Of a stretch of DNA of 64,000 nucleotides, positions 43,594-55,926 are shown one piece after another. Source of the stretch: Geosiphon pyriformis. Taxonomy: Eukaryota; Glomeromycota; Glomeromycetes; Archaeosporales; Geosiphonaceae. The position numbers were made by a program, and so were the translations under genes. Numbering within the stretch: the stretch's first letter is position 1; each line of letters opens with the position of its first letter. The stretch lies in assembly GCA_016748015.1 (NCBI GenBank), contig JAAOMT010000135.1, positions 571,960 to 635,959 on the forward strand. The letters are read 5' to 3'. The notes under the pieces were generated by a model. The model had not been told where the DNA came from and ran no database searches. It worked only from the letters and a program-made list of their open reading frames with translations.

Positions 43594-46500
43594 CTACGCA
43601 ACTATATTTACCATAACTTCACCAGCAACACTAATGAAAAACAAACAGCTACTACTCAAGCCAAAGCTGACCACGTGACCCCTACCTACTTCCAGTAAAT
43701 GAGCAACACCACCTGAAATTCTAACGGGGAGACCCCAGACAACATTACATAAAGATCCATCCACACCCAACAATCCACACTGCTTCATTTCCACTCAAAG
43801 TTTTGAATTGGGTATCTAAATCCACTCCTTATGGCCAACAACCAGACTCCAAACAAACTCGACCAAACTAAACATTGCAAGCTTAGAATCCACAAAGAAT
43901 GTCTTAGTCTCTGTTAGCCAATTATCCAACACTAAACCCTTACACAAAGCTGTATACAGATCACCATTGGAAATAAAAAAAGCCAAAGACTGCAGAACTA
44001 CAGATGATGACAAAGTAGCTCCAGTAAGAGATCTCCAAAGAAAGGAGTGCTCACACAAAATGCCCTGATGCATCAAAAAATCTAAGCGACAAATAAAACT
44101 ATGATTAGAAAATTTCACCTTCCTGCAATGTATACATGATACACTAGGATAATTTTGATTATACAAATGCTTCCTAACAGCCACTGGCAGCCTTTTGTGT
44201 AAAGTCTTCATTAAATATGTGCGCAAACTGGTAGTGGTTCTGCTTGTATATCCAGCTGACATGTGAGAATCAGGGTGTCAGACCAATGCAGTACAAAACC
44301 AATTTATGTCCCCAATCTGTGAAGAATCCACAACACTCAAACCAAGTCCAAATTTCCATTGGAAACGCCTAATAGTATCATTTACTATCCTAATAAAATG
44401 GCGTGCCTTGCCAGAAATCACTCTACCATTTGCCAATAAGAAATTTTCTTTGATGTTTGCTGGGAAAAAAAGTTCTGATGACATGGCTGTATCAGCCAAA
44501 CAATCAGCATGCTCATTACCTAACACACCAGAGTAACTCTTTACCTTCGCCTAGATGACAGAAATGTTTTTACATTTGACCAAATTGGCGATATGACGGT
44601 GCTCAACCCAGCATCTATTGCAGAAATCTGGAGCCACCAAACTCAATTCAGCCTGACAAGCATCCAAGAAGGCCTGGCTGTCAGAGAAAACTATAACATC
44701 CGAAAAAGCCGGAACACACTCAAGTGCTAATGCAATAGCCTGCATTTCAGCTAGGGTAGATGACAACAGACCATGAACCTCCACACCTACATGCAAACTC
44801 AGATCAGAAAAATATGCGGCAGCCCCTTTGACAGCATCAGAGGTACCAAAGTTTTTAACAGAACCATCAGTATAAACCAAAATCACTGGCAAAAAAGCAT
44901 CTTTCAGACTAGAATAGACAAAACTGAAGTGATCTGTATTCAAAACATCCAATTTAAGAGGAGACTCAACAGTGGGAAATGCATTTTTAACCAAATTACC
45001 ATCCTTGACAAAACCTGAAACCAGTGTAAACCACAAGAGAACTGGGCCTTTAGAATCCAAATGCTTCCAACGGCGAAAATTTTTCCAATCAAAACATTCC
45101 CCATAACTGTTTAGCAATTGGTCTGCAAACATGATTCCAAAATACTTCAGTAATCTGCAAACCTGGAGATACATTGTCTGGCCCAAAATATCCAGAACAG
45201 AAAAACCTCTCTTGAGATGAAAAGCATTGGGTAAACTATTAATTAGGGAAACTTTATTATGTAGAAAAATTTTTGTGACACCAGCCAGAAAATTGTTTAT
45301 TGGGTTAACTATTAACTTTACAAGAGATCAAAGAGAGTTTCGAGGAACCCAGCCTAAAACCTGCAAGTCTATTGACCTATGTCTGAACAATCAGCCCAAC
45401 ACTCCACCATCATTAGCAAACTGTAACACTAATGAGACTTTTGCTTCTGCCTGAACTTGCTCAAAGGGCTTCAAATTGTACAAAGAAGGATGGTACACTG
45501 CCTCGTTAGGAAAGTCTCTAGGCAGACTGGCCTTAGACTTCAACCTCTTTCTAATTACACAGTCCCATTTCTCGCATGTGCTCCTACTGATGAAGCTGAA
45601 TTGAGTTCTATATTCTACTATGGGCTGTAAAACAGCTGACACCAAATAAAAGAACTGTTTGTCTGTGATAGCTTTGCACAAAACCATGGACAAGAAAAAC
45701 TTGACATCCAAATTCGCCTTCTTTAGACTTGGACCAGAAAGACCCTTGGTCGACAGAAAGATACCTAAATACCAATGAGCTTCGCCAGCCTTTGTGATTG
45801 AAATTGGAGATCTGCTCACTTCCAAGGAGATATTGCTAGATCTTGGATTAATAGGAATGGCAATTGTCTTCTCAGTATTAATTGATATATCTATTAACCC
45901 AAAAAATTCACTAGCAATGTTCAAAATATTCTGCATCGCTGTGAGACAATTGCCAACCCAAATGGTATCATCCATGAAAACACCAGCAGACAAATAGGAA
46001 GTCAAATCAGCATTTGATTCAATTCTGCCCATCCTGGCTACAAATTTGGAATCAACTTAATATCCAAAAACTGACTCATGTTTCTTTACTTCGCACAAAA
46101 GAGGATCATAAAAAATCTTCCACAAAAGAGAAGAAAAAACTTCACTCTGGTCCAGACTGTCATGTACTTTGTAGCCCTCAGACAGACCAAAGTCTGTTAT
46201 AACTCTGTTCGTGCGGCCATTGTAAATACTACCAAAAAACCTGATGAATTTTTCACACATCTTAATTTTCTTCAGACTACCTTTCAAATGTGACCAACCC
46301 ACTGAGTTGTAAGCTTTGCACATGTTCTGAAGTACCAACCAAAGTTCTCTACCCTTTTCCAAAGCATCTTCTATAACAGATCCAACAACAAAGATAGGAG
46401 ACTGAGTGGAAGTGCCTTTCAGCACTGAAAAATTGTCTCCACACAGAATGTTGTATATGCTGCAGGCTTTCAAAATGCGATCAGATAGAATTTTTAAAAG

Positions 46501-48281
46501 AATTTTTCTAGAGGTCTCAATGAGAGCAATTGGTCTGGTGTTCGTCAGAACTCCATCCCACTCATAAGATTTCAGAATCATGGATACCCAGGCCTCTCTC
46601 CAGGCATCTGGAACAGATTCATACACTAAGCATAAGTTGAGCAGGCGCAAAAGAAGGACCAGAACAGACTCATCACAGTGTTTCCACATCTCGTTAGAGA
46701 TACCAAACAAACCAGCAGCTTTGCCATCCGGAAGATTTTTTACCACCAACAAAAATTCACCAAAATCAATTTGCTTTATCACATCAAAGGAAGCACCATT
46801 ATCAACATGATTAAGAGGAGAAAATTGTTCTTGCCATTGGGAAGGCATTAAAAGTTTAACTGCATGTTTCCTGGTCCAATTCTCCATAATCGAATCCACC
46901 CTACTCTTGACCAAATCAGACTTCAATATCAAATCTCCATTATCAACCAAATGGTCCAGCGTAACTTTTCTGAAAAGCTTCTCTAACACACTCCTGATCA
47001 TTTGATCTTTGTTGTCTATAAAAGCTTCCATATGCTTTTTAATAGCTGTCTGAATTTGTGAGTCCTCGAAAGCCTTAGATTCCAAAAACTTGCGAGACCT
47101 ATACAATTTTTTAAAACTTGTTAGTGATTGTTCAACCAATACTCTGTTATGACCATCGCCCAAGGAATTCTTGAATATTACAGTCTGGTCAAAGTCCAAA
47201 TCGACCCACTTATTAACTAAAAACTGAAATCTCACCATATTGCCTGTTTTGTAAGCATCCAAAATTTTTGCAACCAAAATTTCCAATCTGTGAAACCTAG
47301 AAAATATAGCTGTCTTGACCAATCCAACATCTCTGGACTATGTTTTCACGAGAGTGGCCTCTGCTGCAGAGCACACATTAGACAAAGAAGTGTCCACATT
47401 CTGTTAATATTACTATTAGAGCCATGGAGTTCAAAATTACCAGCAGCCTTTGAAGCAGCAGCCAATGACGTGTTTCCAAACTTTTTCCAGATCTTACCAC
47501 TGACATCACTAACTCTGTATTTCCATTTTTCTCTTACGGCCTGCCTGCATATTGAATTAAGCTGAGAACTGAGAAAGCCCCCCAAACCAATATCCACCAA
47601 CACGGCCAAGTGGTCAGAATCAAAAAATTTGGCTGGACATGATACACACTGGTTAAAAGAAGAACTGCGAAAACCATCACTAACTAATATAAAGTCTATG
47701 CACTTATGAACACCCTTTGAATTGGACCACGTGGGAAGCCTGTGTGAAGAAGAATCATGTAAAGAATCAAACAAACCCAAATCCAGACATTTCTTGAAGC
47801 TTGCACTGTGGTCTAAATCATTTTCGTTAAAGTCACCACCAAGAACAACAAAAGTACTGCCATTTAAAGTCTCAGCCACCATTGAATTGACAACGTGAGA
47901 GTGAGCCAGTCTCTTTTCCAAGGTGGCATTTGTATATAAGCCCAAAACTGTCACTGAAAGTTTATTTTTGAAAAGCAATTTCACAGAGATAAGCCGGCCG
48001 GGCATCTCAGAAATCTTGCACACATGCTTTGCCAGAGAAACATCCATAATTATGGCAACTCCTGCACCCAAATAACCAGACTCCAAACCAGAGGTAAACA
48101 CCCAAACACCATCAAATTTGTTCATAATTCAAGAATGGATCTTTCCTTTCAACTTTGTTTCAGTAACTACAGAAATCATGTTATCTGCATTTTTGTGCCA
48201 TCGAACAATATCTTTCTGCTTGGCAGGATTGTTCATGCCCCTCATATTGCACGTAGTCACTTTTCAAACTAGGTCAATCAT
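43594..48281 (-). pseudogene. LINE-G ORF2: EEP endonuclease, RT, RNase H, Cys motif
   Basis: The start ATG at 48281-48279 overlaps the ORF1 stop. EEP about 48260-47400: CNMRGMNN, VVTETKLKG (metal-binding Glu), VVLGGDFNEND and the DSDHLAVLVDIGL end with the catalytic Asp-His. RT about 47322-45391: KAAGLFGISNEMWKHC, TRPIALIETSRKIL, NFSVLKGTSTQSPI and FMDDTIWVG, the FxDD active site. RNase H about 45080-44480: VYTDGSVKN, LAEMQAIALALE, FSDSQ and SGVLGNEHAD; the His before SG is Tyr. C-terminus with CIHCRKVKFSNHSFIC. Several stops are TGA or TAG at Trp positions (LV-KV, HS-IMNKF, KT-SRDVG, LV-HPDS). This is the best template here for the family, but it is not functional. Confidence 0.85.
48278..48281 (-). 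promoter_or_regulatory. ORF1 stop / ORF2 start overlap (ATGA)
   Basis: On the minus strand CAATGATTGAC: TGA ends ORF1 and the overlapping ATG opens the EEP frame. The same CAATGATTGA is at 15454-15463 in LINE-B. It suggests ORF2 translation by termination-reinitiation. Confidence 0.55.
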
Positions 48282-50152
48282 TGGGAAGAAAAAGATGCCT
48301 GAAAACCCGAACTAGTGTACAACTAATCTAACTTCCCCAGAATTGCACCAACAGAAGCATTGAGAGCCACCAACTTGGATTCCAGAGAACCCACCTTAGA
48401 GGTCAAAACTTTTGAACTACTTGAACCTGAATCCGAACCAATGAAAGGAAGCAAAAGTGCCACCACAGGATTATGTGAGGTATTATCCAAAATCATATCA
48501 AAACTGGTAGCTGCCGAAACATCCAAAATACCCAAAAAAGAAGGAGGGGGGGCCAAAGACACCAAATTCATACTGCCAAGTCTGTGCACAATACTAAAAA
48601 CCTGATCATGTAGAAGCTCCAAGAAACATTCCAAAGACACCAAACAGGCATTCAAAGAAGAGTTGTCATTTGTCAACAGAGGAAGACCACCACCCAAATC
48701 AGAGATGCCAAGAGAAAAGACACCAGAACCAAAACCAGAACCAGAAAAGGAACCACCAGAAAAGGATGCAAGAGACACCACTTGGGCCCATGACTTGCCA
48801 CCAAAAGCAGCAAGGCGAGAGATAAGAACATTCTTTTTCACATACAGCCTGGCCAGCTGGAGACAATTGGCATTGGAGGCAAGTTTTCTAAACGAAAACA
48901 GGAACTTGGGAGGTGATACATTTGAAGTGTCACATTCAAGAGCCAAATGACCAAAATGCCCACACTTTTTGCAATGAACCAAATCAAACCTGGCCCATGA
49001 AAGCCAAACACCACCAAGAATAGGCTCAGTAAGAAAGGCCAAATTCAAATTATCAGTGGATTCAAAGCACACTACAGTACAACAAAACCTATTGCCAGTT
49101 TCCAATGAGTAATTAATAACACAAGTTTTCCCACCAACTTTATCCAAAAGAGTACCAAGATCATGCGCAGTTGTCTCTACTGGCAAAGTAAACAGAAGCG
49201 CTCTATAGCAATCCCTTGATGTCCAGACATCACAATCCCCCACAGCTCTGGCAATACGCACTGAGTCTTTTCCGATTAGGAATGACCACTTTGAAGCTAA
49301 CTGATCAGCTTGACTAGATTCAGCAAACTCCACCACAGCCTTCTGCCACATTCTGATCAACTGAATTCTGATTGACTTAATTTCTCCAAATTCAGATACT
49401 GCAGCGACAATCATATCTTTTGGCATGTCCATGGGAATTTTTTTTAACACCACAGTCCAATCTGAACACATTCCTTGTTTCTTGAGATCAGTGTTTATGA
49501 CAATTCCTTTTTCTCTGGCCAATGATGCAGCCACTTCCATGCTCTCTTCTGAAGTAAATGTCGATCAGATGATCCCTTCAAACTTTGAGGGGGTAGTGGC
49601 CCCCCCAAAACCATTGACCAAAGAAAAAATTTTCCTGATTACTTGAGTTTTTGCCATTGCCGATTTGCCCTCCACTGCTGAAAAATTAATATCCAAAGCA
49701 AATGATTTCTTGACTGATACTTCCACAGAAATCTTGACAATCTTTGGGTCCACCCATTTTCTATTCAAAGAGATAGGTACACGAGAAGAGAGAACAACTT
49801 CAACATCATCCATTGCAAAGTTGGGAGATTTAAGTGGGGATCCAAATACAGCACCAGTGTCAACACACTTTGCTTTAGAAGTATTAGCAGCTGAACTGAG
49901 AAGGAACCCACCATAGAAACCAGACATACTGGCATTATCATTATTACCGGAAAGACTGTTCACATCAGAAAACACATTGCCACCAGAACCAGACTTGTTC
50001 AAAGAGATATCTTTTTCATTACCTAAGTGTTTGACATTCCCAATCACAACTTTTTTTCTTTGTGAGAATGAACCACCAGCAAGACCATGGAGAGCACCTC
50101 TAGGAGCCTTCTTTTTAGACATACTGCTGCCAGAGGCAGCCTCCAAATCCAT
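48278..50152 (-). pseudogene. LINE-G ORF1: two RRM-like folds and CCHC knuckle
   Basis: One frame from ATG (50152, MDLEAAS) to TGA (48280-48278), interrupted only by TGA at 49565 (GII-stop-STFTSEE; LINE-H has Arg there) and TAG at 48321 (KLD-stop-LYT). Lys/Ser/Gly-rich N-terminus; RRM-like fold 1 at about 49500-49270 (WTVVLKKIPMDMPKD; KAVVEFAESS); RRM-like fold 2 at about 49220-49010 (YRALLFTLPVETTAHDLGTLL; CCTVVCFES); then CKKCGHFGHLALEC, a perfect C-x2-C-x4-H-x4-C; a Ser/Gly-rich stretch; and a C-terminal helical segment with LESKLVALNASVGAIL. Likely the RNA-binding particle protein of the LINE. Confidence 0.8.
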
Positions 50153-50268
50153 AACAAAGGGGTTATTAGTTAAAGAAATGATGAAATGAACTAACAAAAA
50201 AGATTAAAAACTTCTTTTTCAAAAAATGCACTTTTTAAGGATTTTTGGAGGTAAGAGAGAAAGAAGTT

Positions 50269-51740
50269 TTTATGATTTATTTTTATAAAAAAATAAGATA
50301 CTATAATTACAAAAGATTGTTTAAAGTATTTTAAATCAAATTTAATATTATTTACATATGTTTTTTCAGAGCATATTTTTTTATTGTTGTTATTATACTA
50401 TTTTAGCTCTAATTTCTTAGAAAAATTAAGATAAATAAGATACTGTTTTATTTTAGTAGTTATACTTGATTTTTAAAACATTATGTTTTCTATTATTAAC
50501 ATGTACTTTTTTTTGAATTTTTTGAGTTTAAAAATAAGATAAAATGTTTGTAAAGATGAATTAAACAAAAAATCATATTTATTACAATACTGAAAATAAT
50601 AAGAGATTAAACAATAATTATACAGTTTTGTATTAAAGTTAATTAATCTTTGTTTTTGTTCTTTTTGGATAGAAACAAGTTATTAATACTAGTTTTAGAA
50701 TGCTTTAAGATTATTATTGAATAGATTATCTATTTTTTCTATGATTACCAGAGCATTTTTTATGACATGTATTTTCTTAATTATAACATTTTTTTATTTT
50801 ATAGTAGTATTATGAATTAGTTTTTCTGGTGATTATATTATAATTAATTTTTATGGCTTTTTAAATCAAACAATAATATAAGATATTATTTAATTTAAAC
50901 ATAAAAATAAATATATTAGTCTTGATTAATATTATTTTTAATTTATGCTGAATTCCTGTTTAATATATTATTATTATTTTTCTTATTTAAAGATCTAAAA
51001 ATTAGCTTGGTAAGTTTTTTCTAACTTCTTAGCAAATATTGAATAATTTTTTTTGGTAAGTGTTTTTATTATTGGATTTGGTAAATAATATAATTTTTCT
51101 GTCGAAATTGCTGTTAGTAGCCACTATTATGTTAGTTTTCCAAAGAAAATTTTTGTTATATTCCTATACTTTTGATTGTGGCTTTTCTTAAAATTTTTAC
51201 AAAAATACTTTTTTTATTTTGTATTAATACTAAATGTCTGTATTTTTTTGTTTGTAATAAAGCAGTATTCTATTCTTAATAAATTCAAAAAAAATTAAAA
51301 TAAAAAGTAAAATTTAACAAAATTAGTATTTATAAAATAATTTTGTTAAACTTGGATCTCATTTGTGTTTTTATTGGTATATTGAATGTTTCTATTATTG
51401 TTTTTATTAATGAAAAAATAATAGTAAAAAGAGGTAGTAATTTTTTTGGTTATTTGCAAAAGACCAGATTATAAAAGAAAAAAGTTTCCAATTTCACTGA
51501 TCTTAGTATTAATAAATATTATAATATAAAGCTTAAAGAACATATTTTCTAGCTTTTTTGAGATTATAATCTAATTTTTTTATTTTTATTTTTTTTTATT
51601 TTATCTAATTAACTTTTTTTATTCTTTATAATTCTTTTTTCTTGTCTGTTTTTTTCTAATTAAAAAGCTATTATATATATACATATTTTGAGTTAATATA
51701 TTATAATATTATTATTTTTGATTTTTGTTAATTTCTATTA
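50269..51740. other. AT-rich spacer, probably decayed retroelement
   Basis: No gene. A short block near 51120-51180 (ACTATTATGTTAGTTTTCCAAAGAAAATTTTTGTTATATTCC) resembles the Ty3-1 RT sequence around 29355-29400, but the context is too decayed to call an element. Confidence 0.45.
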
Positions 51741-53935
51741 AGTAATATTATTCTACTCTTAAGATTAAGCTCTATTAAAATTAATATGCATTTTTTTAAT
51801 ATTAATATCTAACATAAAAGTTTGTATACTTGTTTGAACTATTTATTCTTATAAGTTCTGGAATTTATTGTTAATAAGTTTTTTAATTTTATTAAAAATA
51901 AATATGTTTATTTTGTTTGTTAACAATACTTCTAAACAATATTAAAACAGCATATAGAATTGGTATACTATTCTAAAACAGTGCTTAAAGTTGTCTTTTT
52001 CAGTCAGTTTTTTAAACTTTTAAAGTTTTGTTTTGTTGATTTTATTGCTATTTTTTCTGGTGTAAATTGTTTGAAAGTCTAATTATATGGTTATTATGAA
52101 GTGTATATAACAAAAAAAAGCAAATAAGTTTTTTTCTTCTTTAAGCATTGTACTTCTTAAAAGCTGAAATTTTTTTATAATTTTATTAATCAATATGTCA
52201 ACATTTTTTCATTTCTTATGGTAAGAATTAAAACAAGTTATGTTGACTTGTTTTTTTATATGGCTGAATTTCTTTTTTTATATAATATTTCAGAATTATT
52301 AAAAGTAATTTTTAATAAAAAATTATTTTTTTGTAATAACTAAAATAAAAGTTGAGAAGTATTTATAATATTTTTAGGTATATTTATAATAAAATAAATA
52401 TTAAATAAATATTAAAATAAATTATTTTTATATATAAAAATTATAAAATTTTTTTAATAATTTAATGTTTTTAATTTTTTTAACTATTTTTGGAATTGTT
52501 TTAATTCTTTTTTAAATATTAATAATAATAATCCAAATATAGTTAATTGAATTAATTGTTTTTTAGGTAATGTTTAATGATTACTATTGGTTCTAAGTCT
52601 TATAAAATTTGGTCAGAAGACATAATTAGTATATGTATTCCTAATTTAAATGTTAATAAATCAGATAATTGTTATTAATAATAAATTTTTAATTGGTTAC
52701 TGTGTGCAAATTTTTTCAAAATTTTATTGCCTATTATTTAAGACATTATAAACATAGAAGAGTCTATCTTATTTGTTGTCAAATTTTTTACTTTATTGTT
52801 TTTTTGTTTTTGTTCAATATAATAAAACTTTGTTTTTTATTTTGTAAACAATAGATTGTTTTGAAAATTTGCTATTATGTTAAACTTTTTGTTGTTCTTA
52901 AGAGTATTTGATATTATTGATTATGCATTGGCAATTGTCTTTTGGTTTTTTTAATAGTTTATAAGCCTATTTTTTAATAGTTTTTTGTAAGTTGTTTTTA
53001 TTTATTAGTTCTGTTGGATAAATATTTATTATTAATTCTATAAGTAATATAGTATTTTTTTTGCATCCTAATTTAAATAGTGTAAATTTTGTAATATTGT
53101 GTTTTAGTATTTAATAAGTTAATAAAACTAAAAGAATAAATAAATCCAATTTTTATTCTATTTTATTGCTTATTTTTATCAGTAGTTTGTATAATATTTT
53201 ATTGAAACATTTTACTAATTTATTTGTCTGTAAATAATAAGATAATAAAAAAAATTATTTTATTCCGAAGAATTAACTAATTTTAACAAGCAAATTGTTT
53301 ACAAAATAAGTTTCTTAATTTAAGAGTAGCTTTTTTAGATAATCATGTTTATAGATTAAATCTTTATACACAAAATTAGCAATTGATTTAGTGTTTACAG
53401 TTTTAATAATCTTTGTTTCTGGCCATTTTGTTAAGTAGTCTATAACAACTACAATGTATCAATTCTATCTAGTAATAATAGTTAATAATTCTACTAGATT
53501 AATTTTTATTCTATCAAATAGTCTTTTTATTTTAATTAATTATAACAGTTTAATTATTTTTAATTCTTTCTTTTTTTGACATATATTGCAATTGTGAATG
53601 TATTAAATAATATTAATATATATTTTTGGCCAATAGTACAAACTAGTTATCTATTAAATTGTGGCTTTTTTTGCAAAATATTTTGTATTTGGATCTAAGT
53701 ATATGTTATAAAAAAGAATTTTTTTCTTAGTTTTGGTAATCACTTAAAATAGATTGTGTTAGTAGTATTAATATAATATATTGTTTTCAATTAAGTAATA
53801 TTTAGATTGTTTCTGAATTTTTATTTGTTTTTTTAATAATAATTTTGTTAATAATTAAAGAGTTATAAGATAATATATCAAGTATTGGTGTATTTTAATG
53901 TTTATTTTAATTGAATAATAGATAATTTTTGATAA
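51741..53935 (-). mobile_element. Ty3-J, old internal remnant (3' end to integrase)
   Basis: At 51741-51790 the + strand TATTCTACTCTTAAGATTAAGCTCTATTAAA follows TATAACCTTCTCCTCAAGACTGAGTTCCATTAAA of Ty3-1 just inside its 3' LTR, so the polypurine tract and extra-ORF end are recognisable. Farther right, 52580-53550 follows the integrase tail and core, and 53560-53720 the HHCC finger region (GACATATATTGCAATTGTG against GACAACTATTACAAAAGTC). No frame is open. LINE-H begins at its right end, apparently inserted into it. Confidence 0.6.
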
Positions 53936-54039
53936 TTATGTATGTTACAAAGGACTTCTTTCTCTCTTACCTCCAAAAATCCTCAAAAAAAGCATATTTT
54001 GAAAGAAGTTTTTTCTGTTATTTCATACTGTCTTCCATC

Positions 54040-55926
54040 ATTTTACAAGAAACAAATCCTTTTGTTGTTGACCTGGATGCTCCCATGAATGGTACTGGTG
54101 CTAAAAAAAAGTCGACCAAAGTTTTAACTTCTGGTTCAGTTAGTAGTGGTTCAAGTCATAAGATCAAGAAACCTTCTGGTGGTGCTAAGTTATCAAGTAA
54201 TGGTGCAATTCTCAAAGGTAGTAGATTTGGTCAAGTGGTTGGACAGTTTAATAGCATGGGTACTAATGGAAAGGCTTCCAAAGGTAAAGGAGTATCTAAT
54301 TCCAAGATGAATACACCCCAAGCCAAATGTTTCAATAATGATGTGATTGTTGGCTCCCTCTTCGGCTCTATTAATTACGACATGAAGGAGGAAGAGGAGG
54401 TTTCTCTTTTCCCTTGTAAGTCTTTTTCTTTGGATAAGGCGTGGATTGATCCCAAAATCATTAAAACTCAGGTGGAAGTGGCTGTAAAAAAATCTTTTGC
54501 TTTGGACATCAATCTTTTGGCTGTGGAAGGGAAATTGGCAATGGCTAAAACTCATGTCATAAGAAAATTATTTTCAGGAATCAATGGTTTTGGGGAGGCT
54601 ACTACCCCCTCAAAATTTGAAGAGATCATCAGATCTATCTTCACCTCTAAAGCAAGCATAGAAAAAGCCGCCTTATTGGCCAGTGAAAATAACATTACAG
54701 TAAACAGTGATCTTAAGAAACAAGGAATTCACTCAGATTGGGCCGTAGTAATCAAGGAAATTCCCATGGATATGCCAAAAGAAATGATCATTACCACAGT
54801 ATCCAAGTTTGGACAAATTAAGTCAATCAAAATCCAACTTATTGGTTTATGGCAGAAGGCTGTAGTAGAATTCACCGAATTGGAACAGGCTGTGTCTTTG
54901 GCTGCTAAATGGTTTTTCCTAATTGGTAAAGACTCGGTTCATGTGGCTATAGCAGTGAGTAATCGTGATACTTGGGCTTCTAGAGATCAATTCAGGGCAC
55001 TTTTGTTTACTTTGCCTGTGGAAACAACTGCCCATGATCTCGGTAATTTGTTGGATGAGGCTGGTGAGAAAAGTTGCATAATCAACCATTTCTTGGAGAC
55101 TGGAAATAGGTTTTGCTGTGCTGTGGTTGGCTTTGAGTCTAATGAAGTACTGGAGTCTGCTTTTTACATGGAATCAATCCTTGGTGGTGTGAAGCTTTCT
55201 TAGACTAGATTGGATCTGGTTCAGTATGAGCAGTGTGGAAAATTTGGTCATTCTATTTTGGAGTGTGATGTTGAGGTCACTTCTACTTCTAAATCTTCCA
55301 AGTCTTTTAAAAGAGTTGTTTTTAATAAGAACCGCCTTCAGTTGGCCTAATTGTATGTGAAAAAAGGTGTGCCTATTGCTCGACTGGTTGCTTTTGGTAG
55401 CAAATCATGGGCCCAAATAGTCTCTCTTGTACTCTCGTCTAATAATTCTCACTTTGGTTTTGATCCTGGTTTTGGCTCTCTTTCTTCTGGTGCCTCAGGT
55501 GTGATTGGTCCCTCTCCTCATATGGTTCTTGCTAATACATCTTTGGAGACTTGTCTTGCTTCTTTGGAGCATTCTGTGGAGCTTCTTGTGGATAAGGTGT
55601 CTGGTATTGTGAGTAAACTTGAAAATTTGGTCTTGGTGCCTCCAGCTCTTGCCTTTTCCTCTTGGAATTTGGTGGTCCCAGTTGTGACAACTGTAAAGAT
55701 TGATTCGGACATGACTCTAGATGATCTTAAGTCAGTACTTCTTCTCTCCTCTTTGGTTTCTTCTAGTACTTCAGAATTAGGTTCAAGTAGTTCAAAAATT
55801 TTAACCTCAAAGGTGGGCTGTTTGAAGTCAAAGTTGATGGTCCTTGAGGTTTTGGTTTGTTTGGTTTTGGAGAAGTTTGATCAGATATGTGCTGGCTCAA
55901 GTTCTGTGGTTTTTTCTTTATCTTAA
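54040..55926 (+). pseudogene. LINE-H ORF1: two RRM-like folds and knuckle
   Basis: The main open piece (to 55203) carries NPFVVDLDAP near its start, where LINE-G has NPFVMDLEAA with the initiating Met; here that codon is GTT, so the start is lost or moved to the ATG at 54085. RRM-like fold 1: WAVVIKEIPMDMPKE and KAVVEFTELE. RRM-like fold 2: FRALLFTLPVETTAHDLGNLL and CCAVVGFES. A TAG at 55201 replaces Trp. The knuckle follows as YEQCGKFGHSILEC, with its first Cys changed to Tyr (TGT to TAT). The last part (55351-55926) is Ser/Leu-rich with SLEHSVELLVDKVSGIVSKL, a likely coiled coil. Confidence 0.78.

Larger units (their letters stand above)
43445..50268 (-). mobile_element. LINE-G, best preserved minus-strand LINE
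   Basis: Full-length order on the minus strand: leader ACTTCTTTCTCTCTTACCTCC near 50265, ORF1 (50152-48278), ORF2 (48281-43594), 3' UTR and an A-rich tail (AATAAAATAAAAAATAAAA) ending about 43445. Base composition is far less A/T-rich than the neighbouring relics, so it is younger. ORF1 has two premature stops and ORF2 about ten plus one frameshift near 47400. RT and RNase H active-site residues are mostly intact. Confidence 0.9.

Noticed and set aside
48360-48950. Plus-strand frames inside LINE-G ORF1 (for example Pro/Glu/Lys-rich 48663-48950)
   Set aside because: They are opposite the Ser/Gly-rich part of ORF1 and have no counterpart in other copies.
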